Origin: an uncultured Lachnospiraceae bacterium
GTDB lineage: Bacteria; Bacillota; Clostridia; Lachnospirales; Lachnospiraceae
Length of the DNA stretch: 64,000 bases
NCBI GenBank assembly: GCA_947589155.1
Contig: CANQBH010000001.1
Span: 166,332 to 230,331, forward strand
Direction: 5' to 3'
Below, in pieces: positions 55,914 through 63,814 of the stretch (its first letter is position 1; each line of letters begins with the position of its first letter). The position numbers and the translations under genes are program-made. The notes below the pieces were generated by a model. It searched no databases. It worked only from the letters and a program-made list of their open reading frames with translations, and was not told the DNA's origin.

Positions 55914-56840
55914 ATGGAAGAAATGCGGATTTGTTTTGTGGGCATTGGGTCGATTGCACAAAGACATATAAAAAATATCAGAAGGATCGGTCGAGAAAGA
56001 GGGATCAGATTCAGGATAGACGCGTACAGGAGAGAAAAGATAAAGGTTGACGGCGTTGACCATATTTATACAGCGATCAAAGATGTGCCTTGCGATTATC
56101 ATGCCGTTTTTATTACCAATCCTACTGCGCTGCATTTAGAAAGTCTGATAAGTTTTCATGATAAAGGAAAAAATTTCTTTATTGAGAAACCGGTCGTTGT
56201 TCCGGAGCAGATGGAAAAAGCGAAGGAGTTTCCGCTATGCCGTGACAAAGTATATTATGTGGCGGCGCCGCTCAGATATCATGCAGTTATCCAATGGATC
56301 AAAAAGAATGTGGATCCGCGCGATGTGATATCGGTAAGAAGCATTTGCTCAAGTTATCTGCCTGAATGGCGTCCGGGACAGAATTATAAAGATTCATACA
56401 GCGCACATAAGGATATGGGAGGCGGTGTCAGTATCGATCTGATTCATGAATGGGATTATCTGGCCTATTTATTTGGCTGGCCTCAAAAAGTGCAAAGCAT
56501 GCGGGGAAAGAAATCAGATCTGGAGATAGACAGCGACGATTATGCGATTTATATTGCGGAATATGCGGACAGGATAGCGGAACTTCATCTTGATTATTTT
56601 GGTAGACATGCGTTGCGGGAAATCCAGTTATTTACGAAAGAAGACACGATCATCGGCGACCTGAACCATAATACGATCCGTTTTTTGCGTAAAGGAGATG
56701 TGATTGATTTTCACGAAGAACGCGATGATTATCAGATCAGGGAATTGTTGCATTTCTTTGATATGGTCAGTGGAAAGATAGAAGCGGAAGACGGATATCG
56801 CCATGGACTTCGCGTATTACAGGTCACGGAAGGGAAGTAG
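55914..56840 (+). CDS. Gfo/Idh/MocA-type sugar dehydrogenase 4
   Basis: 308 residues. ICFVGIGSIAQRHIKN (NAD site) and FIEKPVVVPEQM (EKP, about residue 87) are intact. AGGAG is eight bases upstream. Same neighbourhood and probable role class as dehydrogenase 3; the paired genes suggest a two-step oxidation-reduction or epimerisation. Confidence 0.83.
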   Translation: MEEMRICFVGIGSIAQRHIKNIRRIGRERGIRFRIDAYRREKIKVDGVDHIYTAIKDVPCDYHAVFITNPTALHLESLISFHDKGKNFFIEKPVVVPEQMEKAKEFPLCRDKVYYVAAPLRYHAVIQWIKKNVDPRDVISVRSICSSYLPEWRPGQNYKDSYSAHKDMGGGVSIDLIHEWDYLAYLFGWPQKVQSMRGKKSDLEIDSDDYAIYIAEYADRIAELHLDYFGRHALREIQLFTKEDTIIGDLNHNTIRFLRKGDVIDFHEERDDYQIRELLHFFDMVSGKIEAEDGYRHGLRVLQVTEGK

Positions 56841-56844
56841 AAAT

Positions 56845-57600
56845 ATGAAGATTTTATTTACAATTTGCGGCAGAGCGGGATCAAAAGGATTTAAGAATAA
56901 AAATCTCAAAAAGATGCGCGGGATACCGCTGATATTTTATACATTGGCGGCAATCAAAGAATATAGCGATGCACATACAGAGGACGAGGTGACAGTTGCG
57001 CTGAATACGGATAGTCAGGCGTTGGCGACGTTGGCCTGCAGTCAGGATGTACTGGAACTGCAGTGCGTGGAAAGAAAAAAAGAACTGGCGGGAGACAGGG
57101 TCCCGAAGGTAGATGTTATACGCGATACCTTTTTTGCATTTGATGCCGTGGATGTTGTCATCGATCTGGATCTTACATCCCCTTTGCGGAGAGTGGAAGA
57201 TATTGAGAATATTATAAACGAATATAAAAGGAAACCGTACGACATTGTCTTTAGTGTGGTAAACGCCAGACGGAGCCCATATTTTAATATGGTAGAATCC
57301 CAGCCGGACGGATATTTCAGAAAAATATGCAGGTCGGATTATACGGCAAGGCAGCAGGCGCCGGCGGGCTATGAGTTAAATGCCAGCATATATGCGTATC
57401 AGCCGGATTTTCTTAGGCAAAAGATAGGAAAGACGATCTTAGATTATAGATGCGGCATTGCGGTCATGCCGGATTTTCTTGTGTTGGATATAGATTCAGA
57501 AGAAGATTTTGAGATGATGCAGTTTTTACATGAGTTTTATTGCCAAACAGATTCTGGTTTACAAAAAATATATGAAACGGCCGGAGCAATGTGCCGGTAA
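56845..57600 (+). CDS. Second CMP-nonulosonate cytidylyltransferase (PtmB/NeuA-like)
   Basis: 251 residues. It has ILFTICGRAGSKGFKNKNLKKM (residues 3-24), LDLTSPLRRVEDI and LDIDSEEDFEM at the end. It differs clearly from the NeuA at 54166, so the island likely activates two different nonulosonic acids, or one that is modified before activation. ATG 56845 is preceded by GGAAGGGAAG; the longer frame from 56803 overlaps the dehydrogenase. Confidence 0.87.
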   Translation: MKILFTICGRAGSKGFKNKNLKKMRGIPLIFYTLAAIKEYSDAHTEDEVTVALNTDSQALATLACSQDVLELQCVERKKELAGDRVPKVDVIRDTFFAFDAVDVVIDLDLTSPLRRVEDIENIINEYKRKPYDIVFSVVNARRSPYFNMVESQPDGYFRKICRSDYTARQQAPAGYELNASIYAYQPDFLRQKIGKTILDYRCGIAVMPDFLVLDIDSEEDFEMMQFLHEFYCQTDSGLQKIYETAGAMCR

Positions 57601-57622
57601 ATATTCGTATTGAGGTGAGGGT

Positions 57623-59335
57623 ATGACGAAAGCGGAGATCACAAAAGAATTAAAGAAGCAATGGGGATTTCCCATCTTTATGAATGTTGTTGTTATGGCG
57701 CTTCTGGTAGTGTTTTTTTATGCTGCCTATAAGAGCGAATTGGATATTATCATGCAGACGTTACTCTATGGGGTAAGCGAAGAAGGAGATTTTATCGCAC
57801 ATCTTATTTTCAGCAATGTTATTTTGGGGAAAATATTGACGTTGTTGATGCAATTGATGCCTCATATCGCGTGGTATACGGTTTTTCATTATGCAATGGC
57901 ATATCTTTGTCTGGTAGTCATTTCCTATGTTATTCTCTGCCGTGTTCAAAACAATACAGGTAAGGTCGTTTCAACGGTGGTCTCAGTGTTTTTGGGGTAT
58001 GAATGTTATCTCATGCCTATGTATATGAAGACTGCGGCGTTACTGGCAGCGACAGGTGTTTTATTACTTTGGTGCTCTTTGGAAAGCACCGAAAAAAAAC
58101 GGATAGTTTATATACTGGCAGGTGTGTTGTCGTTAATAGGTGCGCTGGTTAGTTATCGCGTATTTCTTTTGACGTTTCTAAGTTCTACTGTTGTGATGGT
58201 ACTGGGTAATATCGAACGTATCCGTGCATGGGCAAAAGCACGCAGGAACGGAAAGACTGCAATATCCAAAAGCGTCTTATATGTAGAATGTACGTTTGCG
58301 TGCATTTTATTGTTCTCTCTTGCTATGAATATGGCGGATAAATATAGTTATCAGAGAAATGCAGAATGGAATACGATTGCCGGTATCAGGAATTCATATG
58401 AACAGTTATATTCCTGCGGATTTCCGGCATATAACGATATTGAGGATGTTTTGAAGGACAACGGTTTTCCGGATCTCACAGAAGGAGAATATGAAGCAAT
58501 AAAGGAGGGAATCTATCCGGATCGTTTGGATATGTTTGCTCTTTTACAGTTCTTGGCAAAACAGCATGAGACGATCAATACGGAAAAGTTGTTGCTTTTT
58601 TTCCATACAGTACCAATTCGGGCTTTTCACACAGGTATGTTTTATCTTTGGATGATGCTCGCGGTTATCTTACTTTATCAAAAGCCATCCATAAAAACTG
58701 CACTTCATGTGGCTGTTTCGCTGTTATTAGCGAGTATCCCATATTGCTTTGCATATTTTTTGTATGGTTATGAAAGTCAGCAGTTAGGTGTGATCGCGTA
58801 TTTGCCGGCGTTGATGTATCTTGGAAGTTTCTTAAGGGATTTTCAGACGGAAAAGGTAAGATATTTCATTGTTTTTTGTGCTTTGACAGGGATAGCATTG
58901 TACTACATTTTCTCAGATGCGATGACAACGAGCCGCGAGAACACAGAGGCGTTATATGATATCATGGAGATCGCGGAAGAAAATCCGGATCACCTATGTT
59001 GTTTTGACTTTAATCGATATATTTCAAGATTTTCTATTTATCAACCATATCCGCAAGGGGTAAATACGGAAAACCGATATCTCATTAACGGTATTTATGC
59101 TATGGTGCCAGGATATCGGTCGATACGGGATCTGTCTGCGGAGGAGGGTATGCAATACCGATTCTATGATTTTTACAGCAGAGGAGACGGTGATATGATC
59201 AAGTTGCCGATCGATAATGTAGACGCGCGATTGGGAATCTGGCAACTCCCTATGGACTATGGAGATGATTTTCACTATATGGTGCATATTGTTTTTGAAC
59301 GGCATAAAGTTGTATTTATGGAGGATCCCTTATGA
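57623..59335 (+). CDS. Large multi-pass membrane protein, putative GT-C glycosyltransferase B
   Basis: 570 residues with about 11 membrane segments and a C-terminal soluble domain (~residues 430-570) with the motif CCFDFNRYISRFS. It is a distant relative of the protein at 38413 (same length and the LYG...WYxxF pattern near residues 48-88). A clear family name is not recognised; a GT-C role is inferred from topology and context. GAGGTGAGG precedes the ATG. ATGA overlap with the next gene. Confidence 0.6.
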   Translation: MTKAEITKELKKQWGFPIFMNVVVMALLVVFFYAAYKSELDIIMQTLLYGVSEEGDFIAHLIFSNVILGKILTLLMQLMPHIAWYTVFHYAMAYLCLVVISYVILCRVQNNTGKVVSTVVSVFLGYECYLMPMYMKTAALLAATGVLLLWCSLESTEKKRIVYILAGVLSLIGALVSYRVFLLTFLSSTVVMVLGNIERIRAWAKARRNGKTAISKSVLYVECTFACILLFSLAMNMADKYSYQRNAEWNTIAGIRNSYEQLYSCGFPAYNDIEDVLKDNGFPDLTEGEYEAIKEGIYPDRLDMFALLQFLAKQHETINTEKLLLFFHTVPIRAFHTGMFYLWMMLAVILLYQKPSIKTALHVAVSLLLASIPYCFAYFLYGYESQQLGVIAYLPALMYLGSFLRDFQTEKVRYFIVFCALTGIALYYIFSDAMTTSRENTEALYDIMEIAEENPDHLCCFDFNRYISRFSIYQPYPQGVNTENRYLINGIYAMVPGYRSIRDLSAEEGMQYRFYDFYSRGDGDMIKLPIDNVDARLGIWQLPMDYGDDFHYMVHIVFERHKVVFMEDPL

Positions 59336-60822
59336 ACAGTGTTTTAATTTCATTACGAAAGATGATGGATGCGATCGCAAAAAATACACTGCTCGTTGTC
59401 TTTTCAATCATTTTGATTGCAGCAATGTTTATTAAGGCAATGTATTGTTTTGATGACAGCCCGTATTTTACAACCAACACCCTGATCGATTATATCTTTC
59501 TTGTAGTAGCGTTGCTGGGAGTTGGAGTTTTGTATCGTTTCCGTGAAAAGATTCAAGGCTTCTTTGAAAAGCGGCGTTATTGCTATATTATTCTGTTTGG
59601 TTGTTATTTTGGCGCGGTTTGTTTGTATTTTAATCTGGTTCCGCTGATTCCTTTTTCTGATATGGGGGCGGTGGCACGCGGTGCGATCCATTTTTCCCAA
59701 TCAGATTGGACATCCTTTTTTTCGGATGAATATTGGAATGTTTTTCCGGGAAATATGTGGCAGTGTGCTTTTTGGGGGACTTTGTTATTACCTTTCCCAA
59801 AAACTTACTTGTCATTGAAGATTCTGAACGGACTCATGACATATGGAGTGATTTTTTTGACCAGAAAGATCGCGCAGGCTTATGGAGTGCGATATTATGC
59901 GATCGTATATCTGCTTACGTTGACTTTTTTGCCGCTTTTTTTCTATGCGGGACATATTTATATGGATATACCGGTTACATTTTTCCTATTGCTGGCAGTC
60001 TATCTCTATAAACGTGAACATGTGATTGCGGCATTCGTTTTTCTTGGCATAGCAAGGTATTTCCGGCAAAATGCTCAAATTTGGGCGCTGGCGCTTGTTT
60101 TTATTTTTGTATTTGGATTGGTTAAAGAAGAAGGAGGAGAGACAAGAGGGACGGAAGAAAGTTTGCGCAAGAAATTATTGGGCAGAAAAGTTCTGATCTT
60201 CATTTTTGCACTGTGCATATATCTGATCATACCGAAGGGAATTACAGCGGTTGTCAGAGAGAAACTGGCTGTTGGAGGAGAATATCCAAGATATCCCGGT
60301 TGGAATCAGTATTACATCGGTATCAATGAGGCGGAATTCGGATTTATGGATAATGATTTCAGTTATGATCGTACGGCGCAGGATGTTATTGATCGTGTTG
60401 TAGAATATGGACCGATCCGCTTAGGGAAAATCTTGATAAAGAAGACCTTTTGGCTATGGAGCCAGGGAACGTATCAGGCGCAGCGATATGCCTTCGGAAA
60501 TGATGTGGCTGTTGGCACGGATAAATTTGAATATGACACGTTTTTGACAGGGCATTTGCTCAGAGATGATCAGCCTTTGCGCGTTCTTCTCAACAGTTTG
60601 ATGCGTGCACAGTATTTGGTCGTTTTTGCATTGATGATTTTTTCTTTTGCAAAAACAAAGAGACGAGCCGATTTTCGATTGTTTTATTATATTATCATGG
60701 CCACATTCTTAGCGCTGATCGTCTATGAGTTGAAGTCAAGATATATTTTACAAATCATGCCGTTTATGATGATCATGGCGGGTGATGCAATGGAGATCAT
60801 TAGCGATAAGCATAAACAATAA
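59332..60822 (+). CDS. Membrane glycosyltransferase, PMT/ArnT-like (GT-C)
   Basis: 496 residues. About 11 membrane helices; the first loop carries acidic residues (PFSDMGAVARG, residues ~107-117), as in PMT/ArnT enzymes that transfer sugars from polyprenyl-phosphate donors. HIYMDIPVTFFLLL (about 206) fits the ArnT/PMT_2 pattern. It would work with the GtrB-like loader at 31578. Probably the last large enzyme of the island. Confidence 0.7.
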   Translation: MNSVLISLRKMMDAIAKNTLLVVFSIILIAAMFIKAMYCFDDSPYFTTNTLIDYIFLVVALLGVGVLYRFREKIQGFFEKRRYCYIILFGCYFGAVCLYFNLVPLIPFSDMGAVARGAIHFSQSDWTSFFSDEYWNVFPGNMWQCAFWGTLLLPFPKTYLSLKILNGLMTYGVIFLTRKIAQAYGVRYYAIVYLLTLTFLPLFFYAGHIYMDIPVTFFLLLAVYLYKREHVIAAFVFLGIARYFRQNAQIWALALVFIFVFGLVKEEGGETRGTEESLRKKLLGRKVLIFIFALCIYLIIPKGITAVVREKLAVGGEYPRYPGWNQYYIGINEAEFGFMDNDFSYDRTAQDVIDRVVEYGPIRLGKILIKKTFWLWSQGTYQAQRYAFGNDVAVGTDKFEYDTFLTGHLLRDDQPLRVLLNSLMRAQYLVVFALMIFSFAKTKRRADFRLFYYIIMATFLALIVYELKSRYILQIMPFMMIMAGDAMEIISDKHKQ

Positions 60823-60852
60823 GGGGATTTTATCGTACAAAGGAGAATAAAC

Positions 60853-61535
60853 ATGATTTGTGAGTATAATGATCAACAACTCTTTGAACTGGTAAATCAT
60901 CAGATTCGCAATTTTTGGAATAATACGGGGGGGTAAATGACAACGGAGTTCATTCTTTGAAAATCGCAATAAAGCGATTGGAGGAAAATTTTAGACATAA
61001 GGCCGGTAAAGTCTATGAAGAAAACGGAGAAGTAAAATTCAGCGTCACGCATTCCGTCCAGTACGCCATTTTTTTATATTTATATTCTAATCAACTGTAT
61101 TTGGACGATGATGAAGCAAACGCTGCAAAAGTATATTATCTGAATAAGGTCATGAACTGTGTGGAATGGTTTTATGCAGTGAAATTTCCAACAGTTTTTT
61201 CTGCAGAGCATCCCATGGGTTCCGTTGTAGGAAAGGCGCAGCTTGCTGACCATCTGTTTTTATATCAGGGGACGACTATCGGCGGGAATAGAAATGACAA
61301 TGTACTCTATTATCCGACCATAGGTTCCCATGTTGTTATGTGTGCCGACAGCAAAGTGTTGGGAAACAGTCATGTGGGAAACAATGTAATTTTGTCAGCA
61401 AATTCCTATGTGATCAATGAGGACATACCGGATAATTGTATCGTATTTGGACAAAGCCCTAACTTGACGATCAAATCAATGAACCAAGAGACTATGAGGA
61501 GAAGGATAAATGAAATGTGTATGTGGAGAGAATGA
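60853..61535 (+). CDS. Serine O-acetyltransferase-like protein (phase-OFF at G7)
   Basis: Joined across the tract this is a 227-residue protein; as sequenced it stops after 27 residues (MICEYNDQQL...NTGG). Adding one G continues as GGVNDNGVHSLKIAIKRLEENF into the downstream frame. The C-terminal part is a left-handed beta-helix acetyltransferase with AEHPMGSVVG, YQGTTIGGN and SHVGNNVILSANSYVI, as in CysE-like enzymes found in nonulosonate loci. ATG 60853 has AGGAG upstream. The downstream half could start weakly at TTG 60957. It may acylate a sugar of the island rather than serine. Confidence 0.82.
60927..60933 (+). repeat. Poly-G phase-variation tract, G7 (gene OFF)
   Basis: Seven G followed by TAA. 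Eight G opens the full 227-codon frame. Confidence 0.88.
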
Positions 61536-61672
61536 GAGGGGAAGTTAAGTGAAAGTGTTAAAAAATAGTTGTGTATATTAGTCAATGATGTGACACCAAC
61601 TTTTCCAAAATAAAAAAGGCAGTTTGCTACAATGAATGCTAATCCGTGAACAAGGAACCTTTATATCTCTGC

Positions 61673-62026
61673 TTATGCCTCAAGTTCAATGCGCTTTTGC
61701 AGCGGTGTTTTCCACCCTAGTATCTGCATGGGGATGTTGTTGGAACGCCGGAGGTACCTTTTCATCTGGATGATCAGATCCGCATAACTGTAAAAGGACA
61801 TATGGTTATAAAAGCGTTTCTGGTCATTGCGGTGGCTGCGTTCCACTTTCCCGTTATGTCTGGGTGTACGGGGGCGTATTAGTTGATGGCGGATCCCAAG
61901 CTGGCGGCACAGAATGTCCAGCGGGTGTTCCTTTTCGGTTTTTGCCAGATGGGTGAACTCAGGTCCATTATCTGTTTGAAGGGTCTGTGGCAGGTACCCG
62001 AAATGGACGATCGCTTTTTTGCAAAG
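61673..62026 (-). pseudogene. IS481-type transposase, C-terminal fragment
   Basis: 117 residues remain. QTDNGPEFTH holds the second catalytic Asp and HNGKVERSHRND the catalytic Glu of the DDE integrase core; the N-terminal HTH and first Asp are lost. The frame is closed upstream by a stop and a GC-rich hairpin at 62031. A full-length protein would be about 300-350 residues. Confidence 0.85.
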
Positions 62027-62030
62027 TCAA

Positions 62031-62048
62031 TCCCCCTCGTAAGGGGGA
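62031..62048. repeat. Perfect 7-bp palindrome inside the IS remnant
   Basis: TCCCCCT-CGTA-AGGGGGA. It lies exactly where the transposase frame breaks, so it may mark the deletion or a nested insertion. Confidence 0.55.
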
Positions 62049-62431
62049 AGATTTGGAGATATGCTAACGTCTGTATACAAAGGCGATATCAACGCCGGAG
62101 CGGTAAAGTTTGACTGCGTGCAATCTGGTGATAAATTCATGTGGTAAATAACGTTGCAAATGAGATATAGTATTCATGATGGTTGAGTATCCTTTTGTAG
62201 AAGTTTTTGGCGATTAACAGTCTAAAGGATTCAGCCGTCTTTGTATAGTGGAAGGTGTCACATCAATTGTAACCTTACAATGGCAGCAATCAAAAATCAT
62301 ATTTGGGGTTTGTAAAAGAGAATAAAAGGGATATAATGATGGAAAGATCTTCAGTTCTGGAACAGATCTCAGGGATACTCTGTCTATTCATTTCCTACAA
62401 TAAATTTACACGTTCGAAATACAATATGACA

Positions 62432-62460
62432 TTGAATTTGTTCCGAGAAAGGAATATAAT
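62432..62460 (+). promoter_or_regulatory. Sigma-A promoter for the HTH gene
   Basis: TTGAAT, 17 bases, TATAAT; ends 23 bases before the ATG at 62484, with GGAGGG in between. Confidence 0.7.
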
Positions 62461-62483
62461 ATATACAAATTTGGAGGGTTTGT

Positions 62484-62684
62484 ATGGAATATTTAACTTC
62501 TGAAGAAATTGCACAGAAATGGAATATATCATCGCGGCGTGTGACCACGTTATGCAAGGGCGGTAGAATAAGTGGAGCCATTCAAAAAAGTGGTGTTTGG
62601 CTGATACCTGATAATGCACAAAAACCTGAAAGCATGAAAAGGGGAAGAAAATCGAATAGAGGTGAAGATAGTGGCAGGAAATAG
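62484..62684 (+). CDS. Small excisionase-like HTH DNA-binding protein
   Basis: 66 residues. TSEEIAQKWNISSRRVTTLCKGGRI is a MerR/HTH_17-type helix-turn-helix, followed by WLIPDNAQKP. Such small proteins accompany mobile or defence cassettes in Lachnospiraceae. It has its own promoter and ribosome site and overlaps the methyltransferase fragment by 14 bases. It may regulate the downstream genes or be a leftover excisionase. Confidence 0.75.
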   Translation: MEYLTSEEIAQKWNISSRRVTTLCKGGRISGAIQKSGVWLIPDNAQKPESMKRGRKSNRGEDSGRK

Positions 62685-62889
62685 TAATTTGCATATGTCA
62701 AAAGATGCAAGAGAAGATGAGTATTATACAGATCTTGTGATGATAGAGAATGAAATCAAACATTATCGTTCCCATTTTAGAGGGAAAACAGTATTTTGTA
62801 ATTGTGATGATCCATATGAAAGTAACTTTTTTAAATATTGTTGTTGTGTACTATATAGTCTATATGAGGAAAGTTATGGAAGAAAATAA
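62671..62889 (+). pseudogene. Truncated EcoRI-type adenine methyltransferase
   Basis: 72 residues from GTG 62671. AGNSNLHMSKDAREDEYYTD and FCNCDDPYESNFFKY match the N-terminus of M.EcoRI-type enzymes, where CNCDDP and SNFFKY are conserved. After residue ~55 the frame leaves the family and stops, so about 80% of the gene is missing. A matching endonuclease gene is not seen. Confidence 0.65.
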
Positions 62890-63768
62890 AAAAGGCAAAG
62901 GGAAACAGATTATTCAAACTGCTTTAAATGTTGGTTCGCCAGTGGCTTCAGTGTTATCGCTGATTAATCCAGCGTTTTTATCAATACCAATTATTGCAAG
63001 TGTATACAACGAATCATGTGCTTATTTTGATGCAAAGAGTGTGGAAAAAAGGCTATTACAATTTCAGAAAAAAATTGAAGAGCAAGCAATCACCATTAAT
63101 GAGCTCCAAGAGAGCATTGATTTATTGAATGAACATTTCCAATATGTTTTTAGAAATAATATCAAGCATCTTTGCTTAAGTGCATTGCCAGAAACAACAG
63201 AACCACTTATAGAGTGTTTGATTTCGTATTTAATGAATGAAAAACAAGATATGGATGAAGAATTGTGCGAAATAATATGTTCTTGCAATGCTAATGATAT
63301 TGAACTGCTTAAAATAATAAAGCAATATATGAAGCATGGGGATAGGATATATCATCAGCAGATGATAGAAGAGTATCAAAGTGATATAAGGGAAATGCAA
63401 AGGCGACCTCAAATTGTAAACCAAGAAAGTACTACCATGAATAAGGCATACACCCCGCACAAATGGTATGATAGAAATATTATTTATGGAGAGAATACAA
63501 TATTTTGGAAAGATTTTACGGAATTTTTCAAACTAACTAATATACATGACATGGGAAGAATACTGAATAAGGCGGGGAAAAATGAAGATGGTTTTGAAGT
63601 GTATGATTGGGCTTTTTAATTCGTGCTTTGCTAAAGATGCAGAGTAAAGGAGTTGTGCAACTGGAATTTATATCTTCAACTGGTATAATTAGTCAAAATA
63701 ATATAGATCGATTCCATATAACTTTATTTGGTCAAAATTTATTAAAGCATATCAAGATTGATGACTAA
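62876..63768 (+). pseudogene. Unknown helical protein, frameshifted near its 3' end
   Basis: The first frame gives 247 residues and stops at 63619 (VYDWAF). One added T in CTTTTTAA (63613-63617) would continue in frame as LIRALLKMQSKGVVQLEF ... KIDD for 50 more residues to 63768. A hydrophobic segment (residues ~21-42) is followed by a coiled coil and helices. The C-terminal extension looks like a winged helix end. I do not recognise the family. GAGGA precedes ATG 62876, and the gene overlaps the methyltransferase fragment. Confidence 0.5.
63661..63689 (+). promoter_or_regulatory. Possible extended -10 promoter before the YhcG-type gene
   Basis: TGGTATAAT (TATAAT at 63684-63689) with a weak -35 CTGGAA 17 bases upstream. 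About 125 bases before the ATG at 63815. Confidence 0.4.
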
Positions 63769-63774
63769 ATTATA

Positions 63775-63801
63775 AAAAGTTGTAACACTGTCACAACTTT
63801 T
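63775..63801. promoter_or_regulatory. Inverted repeat abutting the YhcG ribosome site
   Basis: AAAAGTTGT and ACAACTTTT (9 bp, 9-base loop), directly followed by GGAGG at 63802. It could be an operator, a terminator of upstream transcripts or a hairpin near the ribosome site. Confidence 0.5.
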
Positions 63802-63814
63802 GGAGGTAATGTTT

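Larger units (their letters stand above)
61586..62265. mobile_element. Defective IS481-type insertion sequence remnant
   Basis: Perfect 12-bp inverted ends (TGATGTGACACC at 61586-61597; GGTGTCACATCA at 62254-62265) bound 680 bases, too short for a full element. Inside is the 3' part of a DDE transposase gene on the minus strand. No other gene is seen in this stretch. It sits just after the last phase-variable gene. Confidence 0.8.
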
